From an uncultured Bacillota bacterium (GTDB lineage: Bacteria > Bacillota_I > Bacilli_A > RFN20 > CAG-826), in contig CAMORJ010000007.1 in the NCBI GenBank assembly GCA_946623775.1, forward strand, positions 1 through 27,384: a DNA stretch of 27,384 bases, in the 5' to 3' direction. Below, in pieces: positions 8,679 to 16,766 of the stretch. The translations under genes and the position numbers were made by a program. A model generated the notes under the pieces. That model was not told where the DNA came from, did no database searches, and saw only the letters and a program-made list of their open reading frames with translations. Numbering within the stretch: the stretch's first letter is position 1; every line of letters starts with the position of its first letter.

Positions 8679-8698
8679 AAAGCATAATCCAATGCTTT
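8679..8698. promoter_or_regulatory. Perfect inverted repeat upstream of the CotH-domain gene
   Basis: AAAGCAT-N6-ATGCTTT, a perfect 7+7 base inverted repeat centred about 48 bases before the CotH-gene ATG. No U-run follows, so it is not a terminator; the 13-base centre-to-centre spacing of the arms is closer to a dimeric regulator operator. A nearby direct repeat of ATTGGATTA overlaps it. The regulator is unknown. Confidence 0.4.
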
Positions 8699-8784
8699 AG
8701 TTTTCAAGAAAATTCGCAATTATCGTATATGATACAAATTGTCGCGCAGGCGCGAAAACACCGCTTTATCCTTCTTGCACTTTA

Positions 8785-8833
8785 GAGAAAAAGAAAGCGA
8801 CACGCAGACCGAATATCGATACACGTGTCGCTT
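8785..8833 (-). terminator. Rho-independent terminator of ftsH
   Basis: Minus-strand hairpin with perfect 10-base arms AAGCGACACG (8824-8833) and CGTGTCGCTT (8795-8804), a 19-base loop, then a T-rich tail (TCTTTTTCTC). It begins 16 bases after the ftsH stop and separates ftsH from the CotH-dusB unit. On the plus strand the hairpin contains CGAATATCGATACACG, closely similar to the loops of the terminators at 19043 and 25203. Confidence 0.9.
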
Positions 8834-8849
8834 ATTTTGATATTTTCCC

Positions 8850-11045
8850 CTACTCTTTTGCTTCGGGCTTTTCTTCTGGAGCAGGTTCTTCTGGCTTTGC
8901 TTCTGCAGGAGCCTCTTCGGTGGGTTTCGGCTCTTCCTGAACAGGCTCTTCAGCCTTAGGTTCTTCCGCCTTCGGTTCCTCCACGCGGGCAGCCACTTTC
9001 TTCGGAGGAAGGGTACCGAACTTGCAAAGGTGTTCGATCTCCTCCGCAGTGATGGTTTCCTGCGCGAGAAGCGTCTCGGCGATAAGGATGACCTGGTCTT
9101 TCTTCTCTTCGAGAAGCTTGCGGGCATTCTCGTGGGCTTCTTCGATGATTTGGCGAACCGCCTTATCGATTTCGTACGCGACCTGAGTCGAGAAGTTTCT
9201 TTGGGTGGACGCATAGTCGCGGCCAAGGAAGACGGATCCGGTATCCCTTTCGTATTGGATGGGGCCGAGCTCAGACATACCGAATTCGGTGACCATGAGC
9301 CTTGCCAAACGGGTGGCTTCCTCGATGTCGTTGGACGCGCCCGTGGAGACATCGTCGAAGAAAATTTCTTCGGATGTGCGTCCGCCGAGAAGTCCGGTGA
9401 TACGAGCAATCAGCTCGTTTTTGGTCATCAAGAAGCGGTCGTCCTCTGGGGTCATCAACACGTGGCCGCCAGTGTTTCCGCGCGGGATAATCGTGATTTT
9501 CTGAACCTTGTCGGAGAACGGAAGATTAATGCCGATAACGGCATGGCCCGCCTCGTGGTAAGCGACCTGCTTACGCTCTCTTTCGGACATGGATTTGCCG
9601 GATTTCGCAGGACCGGAGATTCTGCGATCGATGGCTTCGTCGATTTCTTCCATGCCGATGAACTCTTTTTTGCCGCGAACCGCTAAGATGGCGGCTTCGT
9701 TCAAGACGTTATCGATATCCGCGCCAGTGAATCCGACGGTACGGGCAGCCAAAGCTGCAAAGTCAACTTCGGGAGCGATTTTCTTATTCCTTGCATGGAC
9801 CTTGAAGATGGCTTCGCGCCCTGCTTTATCGGGATAAGAAACGGTGATGGTCCTATCGAAACGTCCAGCACGGCGAAGAGCTGGGTCAAGGACGTCGTCG
9901 CGGTTGGTCGCGGCGATGACGAGGATGCCGGAGTTGGCTTCAAAGCCATCCATCTCGACGAGCAATTGGTTAAGGGTCTGCTCACGTTCGTCGTTGCCGC
10001 CGCCTAAACCGGCGCCGCGCTGACGGCCTACCGCATCAATTTCATCGATGAAAATCAAGCACGGGGCTGTCTCTTTTGCTTTTTTGAACAAATCGCGCAC
10101 ACGTCCTGCGCCAACGCCGACATACATTTCGACAAAGTCGGAGCCGGAGATGGAATAGAACGGAACCCCCGCTTCACCCGCAACCGCTTTGGCTAGCAAG
10201 GTTTTACCAGTGCCAGGGGGGCCGATAAGCAACACGCCTTTGGGTAGACGCGCGCCGAATTTCGAGTAACGCTTCGGGTCTTTTAGGTATTCGACGAGTT
10301 CGACCATCTCGGCCTTTTCTTCGTCGCATCCAGCGACGTCGTCGAACTTAACCTTGGTTTGGTCGGCTCTTCTGGCCGGGGATTTGTTGAAGGAGAAGGC
10401 GGAATTGTTCATGCCCGACATCGAGCTGTTGAGGCGCGAGAAGATGAACAAGCCGAGCAACAAGATGAGGCCGGTGGAGATGATCGTCGGGCCCCATGTA
10501 TCCCACCAAGAGACTTGGAAGGCATCGGTAACGGTGTAGGAGATGGGCTCGTTGTTGCCATCCGGTCCTTTGCCTAGGGCTTCAAGCAATCTGGTTTGGA
10601 AGATTCCGCTGTAATAGCCGTGGGTCGCATAAAGCGTTTTGCCGTCATCGTCGATGGTGACGACGTAGCCATTGCCGCTGCCGGTCCAACGGTTTTCTTC
10701 AACGACCGTCGAGAATTTATAGGTGCGGTTGGATTCGGTGTCTAGATAGGTGCCGGAAACGGTGACGGCTTTGTAGCCTTGGGCTACAGTGATGCTTTTG
10801 ATTTGGGTCTTGGTCTCGCTGTAGGGCTTATATTCGTATGTTGCGATGTGGTTGTTCTCATCGCTGCGATCAATGACCAATTTATAACCTAATTTGCTAT
10901 CGAGTTCGCCAGCGGACCAAGTGACTCCGTTGCCGACGAAATTGCTATAGATAAACCAAACGACGCCGAATATCATCAGCGCGATAAAAACATATGGCAA
11001 GATGAATGCCAGCAGGCTTCTCTTTGGGGCTTTTCCATCATTCAT
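8850..11045 (-). CDS. ftsH: ATP-dependent zinc metalloprotease FtsH
   Basis: A 731-residue membrane-anchored AAA+ protease that degrades misassembled membrane proteins and short-lived regulators. Seen in order: first transmembrane helix (about 11-33), an extracytoplasmic domain (about 37-180), second transmembrane helix (about 185-203), AAA module with Walker A GPPGTGKT (275-282), Walker B LIFIDEID (330-337) and the arginine-finger region RRAGRFDR (391-398), then the M41 peptidase with the zinc motif HEAGH (497-501). The last ~50 residues are a low-complexity Glu/Pro/Ala/Lys tail with EEPKA-type repeats, longer than the core enzyme needs. AAGGAG lies 11 bases before the ATG. tilS-ftsH adjacency matches the Bacilli order except that hpt, usually between them, is absent. 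A terminator with an apparently embedded promoter separates it from tilS. Confidence 0.97.
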   Translation of the reverse strand: MNDGKAPKRSLLAFILPYVFIALMIFGVVWFIYSNFVGNGVTWSAGELDSKLGYKLVIDRSDENNHIATYEYKPYSETKTQIKSITVAQGYKAVTVSGTYLDTESNRTYKFSTVVEENRWTGSGNGYVVTIDDDGKTLYATHGYYSGIFQTRLLEALGKGPDGNNEPISYTVTDAFQVSWWDTWGPTIISTGLILLLGLFIFSRLNSSMSGMNNSAFSFNKSPARRADQTKVKFDDVAGCDEEKAEMVELVEYLKDPKRYSKFGARLPKGVLLIGPPGTGKTLLAKAVAGEAGVPFYSISGSDFVEMYVGVGAGRVRDLFKKAKETAPCLIFIDEIDAVGRQRGAGLGGGNDEREQTLNQLLVEMDGFEANSGILVIAATNRDDVLDPALRRAGRFDRTITVSYPDKAGREAIFKVHARNKKIAPEVDFAALAARTVGFTGADIDNVLNEAAILAVRGKKEFIGMEEIDEAIDRRISGPAKSGKSMSERERKQVAYHEAGHAVIGINLPFSDKVQKITIIPRGNTGGHVLMTPEDDRFLMTKNELIARITGLLGGRTSEEIFFDDVSTGASNDIEEATRLARLMVTEFGMSELGPIQYERDTGSVFLGRDYASTQRNFSTQVAYEIDKAVRQIIEEAHENARKLLEEKKDQVILIAETLLAQETITAEEIEHLCKFGTLPPKKVAARVEEPKAEEPKAEEPVQEEPKPTEEAPAEAKPEEPAPEEKPEAKE

Positions 11046-11062
11046 AGGCGGGGGTTCTCCTT

Positions 11063-11089
11063 AAAAAGGGAGCGACCATAAAGGGTCGC
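11063..11089 (-). terminator. Terminator hairpin between tilS and ftsH
   Basis: Minus-strand hairpin GCGACC (11084-11089), 6-base loop, GGTCGC (11072-11077), followed by TCCC and five T (11063-11067). It would stop transcripts coming from tilS just before the ftsH Shine-Dalgarno. The U-run also lies next to CTCC, which could pair with the AAGGAG of ftsH. Confidence 0.65.
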
Positions 11090-11090
11090 G

Positions 11091-11096
11091 AGTATA
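11091..11096 (-). promoter_or_regulatory. Candidate -10 element for ftsH
   Basis: The minus strand reads TATACT (five of six to consensus) directly upstream of the 11072-11089 hairpin. A transcript starting about 7 bases downstream would begin inside the upstream arm of that hairpin, so the terminator could not form in it. No good -35 is visible at 16-18 bases. Confidence 0.45.
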
Positions 11097-11116
11097 GAAA
11101 TTACACGATGTACGAA

Positions 11117-11133
11117 TTTATTCAAGGAATAAA
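11117..11133 (-). other. Short AT-rich hairpin just after tilS
   Basis: TTTATTC, 3-base loop, GAATAAA: a perfect 7-base stem starting one base after the tilS stop. It is AT-rich and has no U-run, so it is a poor terminator by itself; it may protect the 3' end of the tilS message. Confidence 0.35.
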
Positions 11134-11134
11134 C

Positions 11135-12400
11135 TCAGGCAATATCCGGGTCGATGTGTAGTTTCAACACGGAAGTATGGTATTCGCGGAACTGAGTGCG
11201 ATATCTCGGGACATAGATAATCTTTCCGGTCTTGGAGATGAATACCGGCCAAAGCGCCCTGATGGCGACCGGCATCTTCCAAGTCGAATACAATGCCCTG
11301 ACCTTTTCCAAATAGCCATGGACCACATAGGTGTCTGCCGGGAGGGCGGAACGGATGGTGAGAGGATAATCCTCCGGTTTGATTCCGCGATCTTCCGCGC
11401 CCATCGAGAAGTCTAAGTCGAACTGCTCGGTATGGAGTTCGCCCGGCGCCTCAAGGACATAAGTGTACGGCAACGATTTCGGATCGCCGCGGCCAACGGT
11501 GAGGATGTCGTATTCCTTAACGATGTAGCATTCGCCTTTGCGCAGTTTCAGCGAAAGGTTCGGCTGCGGGGCAAGGCACATCTTGCGGATGTTGGCGATT
11601 TCTTCCGGGGTAAGGGATGGGCAATTGGAGAAGGTCTGCACGAAACGGAGCAAAGCTCCGGCGAACTCATCTGGCGGCAGCGCGATGAGGACGCGGATCT
11701 CAAGTTCGTCGCCGGAAGCAATGTCTTCGGCAACATCGGAAATAAGTTCGCGGGTCTCGGAGTTTTTGGCCTCCATTTCGCGAATCAGGTTATCGCGATC
11801 GATTTCGCTCATATGAGCGATGACGTCCTGGCGAAGCGGGTTGCGCATATGCTCGTCCTGGAACCTTGAGAAAAGCATGGAATACGGGACATGATTTTCG
11901 GCATTGTAGGCAAGCAAATCTTCGCGTGAATAGTTGAGTAACGGACGGATGACAAGCATTCCCATGCGGACCGTGGTCTCGGACAGGCCGTAATGCGCGC
12001 TCTTGAGGTTGCGGTTCCTCTGCATCAAATAGGTTTCGATGAGATCGTCTTGGTTGTGACCAATCAATAAGCCTGCCGCATTATATTTGTCGTACATCTT
12101 CTTAAAGAAGGCATAGCGGACGGTTCTCGACCAATCGGAAAAGGATTGGCCCTCTTTCATCTTTTCTTCCTCAGGAAGCTCGGCGGTGTCGAGGCCTTCG
12201 AAGCGGATCTTCTTGGCCTCGCAGTAAATCTGAAGCGCGAAAAAGTCGGCATCGCTTCCCTCGAAGCTATGATAGTTGAGGGCGCAGACAACGACATTGG
12301 TTCCCTTTTTGATCAGCATGTCGAGCATCGCCATAGAATCCGGGCCATAGCTGACTGCGGCCAAATAGTTGGCGGTTGGATCAAACTTGTAGGTAATCAT
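11135..12400 (-). CDS. tilS: tRNA(Ile)-lysidine synthetase
   Basis: A 421-residue N-type ATP pyrophosphatase that attaches lysine to C34 of the CAU-anticodon tRNA-Ile so that it reads AUA. The N-terminal PP-loop is VSYGPDSMAML with SYGPDS at 17-22; the usual form is SGGxDS, so Tyr replaces the first Gly. A second family motif, GHNQDDLIETYLMQR (from 114), is intact, as is the segment around RMGMLVIRPLL. The C-terminal ~200 residues, the tRNA-recognition part, are divergent. Length is within the family range (about 430-470). The start lies 3 bases after the S4-gene stop, with AAAGGAAC upstream as ribosome-binding site, so the two are coupled. tilS following the S4 gene directly means that divIC, normally between them in Bacilli, is absent. 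Confidence 0.9.
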   Translation of the reverse strand: MITYKFDPTANYLAAVSYGPDSMAMLDMLIKKGTNVVVCALNYHSFEGSDADFFALQIYCEAKKIRFEGLDTAELPEEEKMKEGQSFSDWSRTVRYAFFKKMYDKYNAAGLLIGHNQDDLIETYLMQRNRNLKSAHYGLSETTVRMGMLVIRPLLNYSREDLLAYNAENHVPYSMLFSRFQDEHMRNPLRQDVIAHMSEIDRDNLIREMEAKNSETRELISDVAEDIASGDELEIRVLIALPPDEFAGALLRFVQTFSNCPSLTPEEIANIRKMCLAPQPNLSLKLRKGECYIVKEYDILTVGRGDPKSLPYTYVLEAPGELHTEQFDLDFSMGAEDRGIKPEDYPLTIRSALPADTYVVHGYLEKVRALYSTWKMPVAIRALWPVFISKTGKIIYVPRYRTQFREYHTSVLKLHIDPDIA

Positions 12401-12403
12401 GTT

Positions 12404-12673
12404 TCAGTTCCTTTCCTCAACCGTGTCGGAGACGATTTCGTAAAGCTCTTCGGCGTTTGATTTGTTGGCGTAAGGTCTAACTTCTTTGATGACGGCTTCG
12501 ATTCTGTGGCGGCCGAGCTTGATGCAAACCCTGTCGCCTGGATTGATTTCGGTGCTTGGTTTCGCGAGCTTTCCGTTGACCATCACGTCTCCGGCGTCGC
12601 AAAGCTGTTTTGCCACCTCCCGCCTTTTGATAAGGCGGCTAACCTTTAAAAACTTATCTACCCTCATCTTCAT
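12404..12673 (-). CDS. rqcP: S4-domain RNA-binding protein, RqcP/YabO type
   Basis: An 89-residue protein that is almost entirely one S4 RNA-binding domain: MRVDKFLKVSRLIKRREVAK (3-22), the loop DAGDVMVNGK, and GDRVCIKLG with its basic follow-up. It matches the Hsp15/YabO family. In B. subtilis this protein (RqcP) works with RqcH on obstructed 50S subunits to add alanine tails to stalled nascent chains. Its place between mfd and tilS is the B. subtilis position of yabO, which supports this over Hsp15. Two in-frame ATG codons (12673 and 12667) are possible; neither has a strong Shine-Dalgarno. A 55-base gap with a short palindrome precedes it. No rqcH is in the window. Confidence 0.85.
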   Translation of the reverse strand: MKMRVDKFLKVSRLIKRREVAKQLCDAGDVMVNGKLAKPSTEINPGDRVCIKLGRHRIEAVIKEVRPYANKSNAEELYEIVSDTVEERN

Positions 12674-12685
12674 AAGGATACCACA

Positions 12686-12701
12686 AATCCCATAAGGGAT
12701 T
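12686..12701. repeat. Short palindrome upstream of the S4 gene
   Basis: AATCCC-ATAA-GGGATT, a perfect 6-base stem with 4-base loop in the 55-base gap between mfd and the S4 gene, ending 13 bases before the ATG. It lacks a U-run. Its left half (AATCCCATAA) is identical to the start of the inverted repeat near 20721. Confidence 0.35.
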
Positions 12702-12728
12702 ACCTTTGTTTCGCTTTGAATTGCGATT

Positions 12729-15700
12729 TTAGTCGCCTGTTTTCTCCAAATAGACCTTGTGGATGATTTTCATGACCTTTTCAAGGTCAGTCAGCCAACT
12801 GCCCTCTTTTCTCATGCGAATCCTGAGCTGCTTGTTTACGAATGTAACCCTAAGCAACTTCATAAACGGAACCAAGACGTCAAACAGATCGGAGCCGATG
12901 CCGTTGATGCGGGAGAAGGCGTCCGAAAGGCAAATATCAACGTAGCCTTGGCCTTCTTCAATGGCGGAGAACTCCTCTTCGTCGCTTAGCAAATCGATGC
13001 GTTTTTTCTGAATCAGCAGCGACACTTCCTCAGGCAATTTTCCATACACGTCCCTCATGTTTTTGGTGAAAGATGCCAGAGAGGACGCGTCACGCACATC
13101 ATCTAATTGCTGGTATAACTGAATCTTGTCTGATTCGATTGCATAGTTCTTGGGGATATAGGCATCAATATCGAATAGCTTTCTTGCAACAGGGGGCTTT
13201 TGCTCTTCCCCGGTCGTTTTTTCCGTAACGGCTTCGTTAAGCAATTTCAGGTATAAATCCAAGCCAACCGAATCAATAAAGCCGGCTTGTTCTGGACCCA
13301 AAATATCGCCAGCGCCGCGAATCATCAAATCGCGTTGGGCTATTTTATAGCCCGACCCTAATTCAGTGAACTCCTGAATCGCTTGGAGCCTTTTCCTGCC
13401 GTCTTCGCGCATATCCTTTCTGGCGTTGTACATAAGATAGGCATAGGCAATGCGGTTGCCGCGGCCGACCCTGCCTTTGATTTGATAGAGCTGGGAAAGG
13501 CCAAACGTATCGGCGTTCTCGACGATGATCATGTTCGCGTTGGGAATATCGATTCCATTTTCGACGATTGAAGTACAAACAAGGACGTTGATCTCCCCGT
13601 CATAGAACTTTTCCATGACCTCTTCGACGGCTTCTTTGTCCATCTGACCGTGAACAACCCCAACTTCCGCCGTCGGAATGCGGCTGGCAAGCTTACTTGC
13701 GACCGCATAAATGGTCTCGACTTTGTTGTGCACATAGAACACCTGGCCTTTGCGGGCAAGTTCTCTTTGAACCAACTCATCCACCGCTTTTTGGTCAAAA
13801 GGAACGACATATGTCTGAATCGGCATTCTGGAGGCAGGGGCGGTGTTGATTTCGGAAAGCGGGCGGATACCGACCAAAGACATTTGCAGAGTCCTCGGAA
13901 TCGGGGTCGCCGACAGCGTTAACACATCCACGTTCCTCTTCAAATCCTTGATTCGCTCCTTTTGCTCAACCCCAAACCTTTGTTCCTCGTCGACGATTAA
14001 AAGGCCGAGGTCTTTGAAGGTGATTTCCTTTGAAAGCAAACGGTGGGTTCCGATCGCAAACTCGATCGTTCCCTCTTGAATCGCTTTGATGTTGGTTCGC
14101 TGAATGGATTCAGGCACAAGCCTGGAAAACAGGGCGATTTTGATTCCAAAAGAGGCAAAGCGCTGCTGGGCTACTTCGTAGTGCTGCCTTGCAAGCAGGG
14201 TTGTCGGGCAAAGCAAAGCGACCTGTTTTCCTGCGCAGATCGCCTTAAACGCGGCGCGGAACGCGACCTCCGTTTTTCCAAACCCGACGTCTCCGCAGAC
14301 GAGGCGGTCCATCGGCAAGGGCTTTTCCATGTCGGCCTTAATGTCGTCAACGGCCCTCTGCTGGTCCTCGGTGAGGGCATATGGGAACTCGGATTCAAAT
14401 TGGGTTTGCAACTCGTCGTCGGCCGGGAAAGCAAAACCGCCCGTCTTGGCTCTTTCTCCATACAAAGCGATAAGCTTGTCGGCCAAATCGTTGACACGTG
14501 CCTTGATTTTCGACTTCCTTTTCTCCCATTCGCCGGACGAAAGATGAGAGAGCTTTGGGCTTGCCCCTTCCCTTCCGGCATATTTCCTGACGAGCCTAAA
14601 TTGCTCTAAGGGAACATAGAGATACTCGTTGTTGGCGTAAGCGATGTGAAGGAAGTCGCGATGCTTTCCTTCGACTTCGATTGTCTGGACATCGATGAAT
14701 TGGCCGATTCCGTTGTATTCATGAACAACGTAGTCGCCCGGCTTCAGATCCTCATAGCTTTTCAGGATGGTGGAGTTCTTGAACCTAGAGGTGAACCTGG
14801 AATTGGAAATCCTCTGTCCAAAAAGCTCTGAGGAAGCGATGTAGGCGACTTTTAGGCTTGGTATTTCGAACCCTTCGTTTAAGGGCGTAGAACTGATTCC
14901 AAGTTTTCCCGAAGGCAAATCGAAGCCTTCGACATCTTCGTATTCGATGTGGGCGTCGTTCAAAAAGCCAATGACGGTCGATTTTTGATGAGGCTCGGAC
15001 AGGCAAAGGACGACCTTGTCGTCGATTGCGCAATAGCTCTCGATGGTCGGAATAATCGATGCTATGTTCCTGCCCGTCGGGGTGATTTTATGCGCCTGGA
15101 AAACGTAATCGGTCGCCAGGGTTGCAAACGGAGCCGAATACAAAACGTTCTTTTTGCCCCCAAAAGCCATAGGAACGCTCATGTAATTATGGAGGTGCGA
15201 CATTACGTGCCCTGAATAGAACAAATCGTTTAGATAAGAGCTCGCCTCATCCAAAAGCATTTGCGATGCCTGCTCAAACTGGGGCCTGTTGGTCACGAAG
15301 ACTATCTCGGGATCGAAATAGGAAAGAATGGAGTTTGCCTGATTGACGGCAAACCCAAAATATTTGTAAAGAGACTGCTTGTAGTTGCGGGAAACAAAGT
15401 ATTCCAAGTCGCGTTCAACGTTGTCCGACAATGCGTCAAACAAGACAGGGGTCAACTCTTTTTGATCTTCCAAGAGTTGATTCTTGGCTCTGGCAAGGAA
15501 GTCGTTTAGCTCGTCGTCGGACAGGAAAATATCGGTCGCAGGGAGGATGACGCATTCGTTGAGGGACTCGATTGACGTTTGCTTGGAGATATCAAACAGG
15601 CGGATTGACTCAACCTCATCGTCGAAGAATTCGATTCGGACCGGGTTTAGATAAGAGACGGAATATACGTCTAAGATATCGCCGCGGGACGCAAATTGAA

Positions 15701-16121
15701 GCGAATGCTCAATCTTGTTTTGCCCGGCATATCCCAAATCCACGAGTTTGGATTTCAAATCTCTAAGGTCAACGCGGTCGCCGACTTTAATATGGATCGT
15801 AGACTCTTCAAACCGCTCTTTGGACGGCAGGAAACGAAGCAACGCGCTGGGGTGAGTAACGAGGATTCTCTTTCCTTTTCGGGTCAGTTGCCCCATTGCA
15901 TAAAGCCTTTGGGAAAGCAGCTCGCGAGAGCTTGTGAGCTGCTCTGCTCTTAGCAATTCGTCCGACGGGAAAAAGACAACTTGATCCTCGTTTAAGAAGT
16001 TCAAAAGAAACTCATAAAGCCTCTGCGCAGAATACTGATTGCTGGCGATTAAGGCGTAATTTGCAGGCTTTTGTTTGTAAATTGCAGCAAAAACAAGGCC
16101 AACGCCCAACGATTCTTCCAC
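12729..16121 (-). CDS. mfd: Transcription-repair coupling factor Mfd
   Basis: A 1130-residue (from GTG) SF2 translocase that removes RNA polymerase stalled at DNA damage and recruits UvrA. Seen: N-terminal UvrB-homology module with RGDILDVYS near 146-154, RNA-polymerase interaction (CarD-like) domain near 453-515 (LKPGDYVVHEYNGIGQF), translocase Walker A GDVGFGKTEVA near 610-620, DEEQ box VDEEQRFGVEQKE, SATPIPRT, and a C-terminal regulatory domain. The GTG at 16121 has AAGGGG 9 bases upstream. However, the same frame stays open back to the pth stop and adds 24 residues resembling the usual first helix. At 16191-16193 an ACG codon lies 7 bases after the strong GGAGG at the end of pth, exactly where an ATG would be expected, and that start would give 1154 residues, closer to the family norm. 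mfd lies immediately downstream of pth, as in B. subtilis. Confidence 0.95.
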   Translation of the reverse strand: MEESLGVGLVFAAIYKQKPANYALIASNQYSAQRLYEFLLNFLNEDQVVFFPSDELLRAEQLTSSRELLSQRLYAMGQLTRKGKRILVTHPSALLRFLPSKERFEESTIHIKVGDRVDLRDLKSKLVDLGYAGQNKIEHSLQFASRGDILDVYSVSYLNPVRIEFFDDEVESIRLFDISKQTSIESLNECVILPATDIFLSDDELNDFLARAKNQLLEDQKELTPVLFDALSDNVERDLEYFVSRNYKQSLYKYFGFAVNQANSILSYFDPEIVFVTNRPQFEQASQMLLDEASSYLNDLFYSGHVMSHLHNYMSVPMAFGGKKNVLYSAPFATLATDYVFQAHKITPTGRNIASIIPTIESYCAIDDKVVLCLSEPHQKSTVIGFLNDAHIEYEDVEGFDLPSGKLGISSTPLNEGFEIPSLKVAYIASSELFGQRISNSRFTSRFKNSTILKSYEDLKPGDYVVHEYNGIGQFIDVQTIEVEGKHRDFLHIAYANNEYLYVPLEQFRLVRKYAGREGASPKLSHLSSGEWEKRKSKIKARVNDLADKLIALYGERAKTGGFAFPADDELQTQFESEFPYALTEDQQRAVDDIKADMEKPLPMDRLVCGDVGFGKTEVAFRAAFKAICAGKQVALLCPTTLLARQHYEVAQQRFASFGIKIALFSRLVPESIQRTNIKAIQEGTIEFAIGTHRLLSKEITFKDLGLLIVDEEQRFGVEQKERIKDLKRNVDVLTLSATPIPRTLQMSLVGIRPLSEINTAPASRMPIQTYVVPFDQKAVDELVQRELARKGQVFYVHNKVETIYAVASKLASRIPTAEVGVVHGQMDKEAVEEVMEKFYDGEINVLVCTSIVENGIDIPNANMIIVENADTFGLSQLYQIKGRVGRGNRIAYAYLMYNARKDMREDGRKRLQAIQEFTELGSGYKIAQRDLMIRGAGDILGPEQAGFIDSVGLDLYLKLLNEAVTEKTTGEEQKPPVARKLFDIDAYIPKNYAIESDKIQLYQQLDDVRDASSLASFTKNMRDVYGKLPEEVSLLIQKKRIDLLSDEEEFSAIEEGQGYVDICLSDAFSRINGIGSDLFDVLVPFMKLLRVTFVNKQLRIRMRKEGSWLTDLEKVMKIIHKVYLEKTGD

Positions 16122-16196
16122 AACAAAACGCCCCTTTTTCTCAAGCAGGGGGGAGGTCAGCGGCAGTTGTTGAAGAAGGTCAATTAGGTTCGTTGC

Positions 16197-16766
16197 TTAT
16201 CCTCCTTGTCCGTTGTAATGGTTCATCACATATGCGAAATCATGAAGCAGGAAGTCGCGAATCGCCTTGGCCGCCATTCCGGTTGCTTCGTCTAAAAGCC
16301 TTTCATCCTCGCCGCTGGGTTTATTGAGAACCCAATCGACCCCTGAATGGGGCGGCTCCCCAATGCCGACGCGGATCCTTTTGATCTGATCGGTGCCTAA
16401 AATGTCGATGATGTTCTGCATGCCTTTTTGGCCACCGCTAGACCCGTTTAGGCGAGCCCTGATTTTGCCAGGCTCCAACGCCATGTCATCAAACACGATA
16501 AGAACGTCCTCTATATCGATTTTGTAATAGTCCATGGCCAAGCGAACCGATTCGCCGGACAGATTCATGAAGGTCTCGGGCTTCAGCAAAAGGACCGTTT
16601 CGGGAAACGCGGGGTTCTTGCAAATGCCATAAATCCCTTTGAACCCGCTCCTATCGATATCGGTGCTCGAAAGCTCGGCAAATTTGTCGATGGAGGCATA
16701 ACCCATATTGTGGCGGGTTTTGTCATATTGTTTTCCCGGGTTGCCAAGCCCTACGATTAGTTTCAT
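16197..16766 (-). CDS. pth: Peptidyl-tRNA hydrolase
   Basis: A 189-residue cytoplasmic esterase that frees tRNAs from prematurely released peptidyl-tRNA. Seen: MKLIVGLGNPGKQYDKTRHN with substrate Asn9 and catalytic His19, then FMNLSG near residues 66-71, VFDDMAL with the conserved Asp near 92-93, and GSSGGQKGMQNI near 108-119. Length and all active-site positions are normal for bacterial Pth1. Its ATG overlaps the stop of the flavodoxin-like gene as ATGA, so it is translationally coupled to it. The pth-mfd order is that of the Bacilli origin region. The C-terminal codons supply GGAGG, which probably serves as the mfd ribosome-binding site. Confidence 0.97.
   Translation of the reverse strand: MKLIVGLGNPGKQYDKTRHNMGYASIDKFAELSSTDIDRSGFKGIYGICKNPAFPETVLLLKPETFMNLSGESVRLAMDYYKIDIEDVLIVFDDMALEPGKIRARLNGSSGGQKGMQNIIDILGTDQIKRIRVGIGEPPHSGVDWVLNKPSGEDERLLDEATGMAAKAIRDFLLHDFAYVMNHYNGQGG

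Noticed and set aside
8641..8685. Longer N-terminus for the CotH lipoprotein starting at 8685
   Set aside because: The downstream ATG at 8640 has GAGG 6 bases away and gives an uninterrupted signal peptide with lipobox.
8720..9409. Minus-strand open frame of 229 codons overlapping the 3' part of ftsH in another frame
   Set aside because: Ser/Arg/Lys-rich frame shadow of the ftsH tail that also runs through the terminator; no ribosome-binding site or family match.
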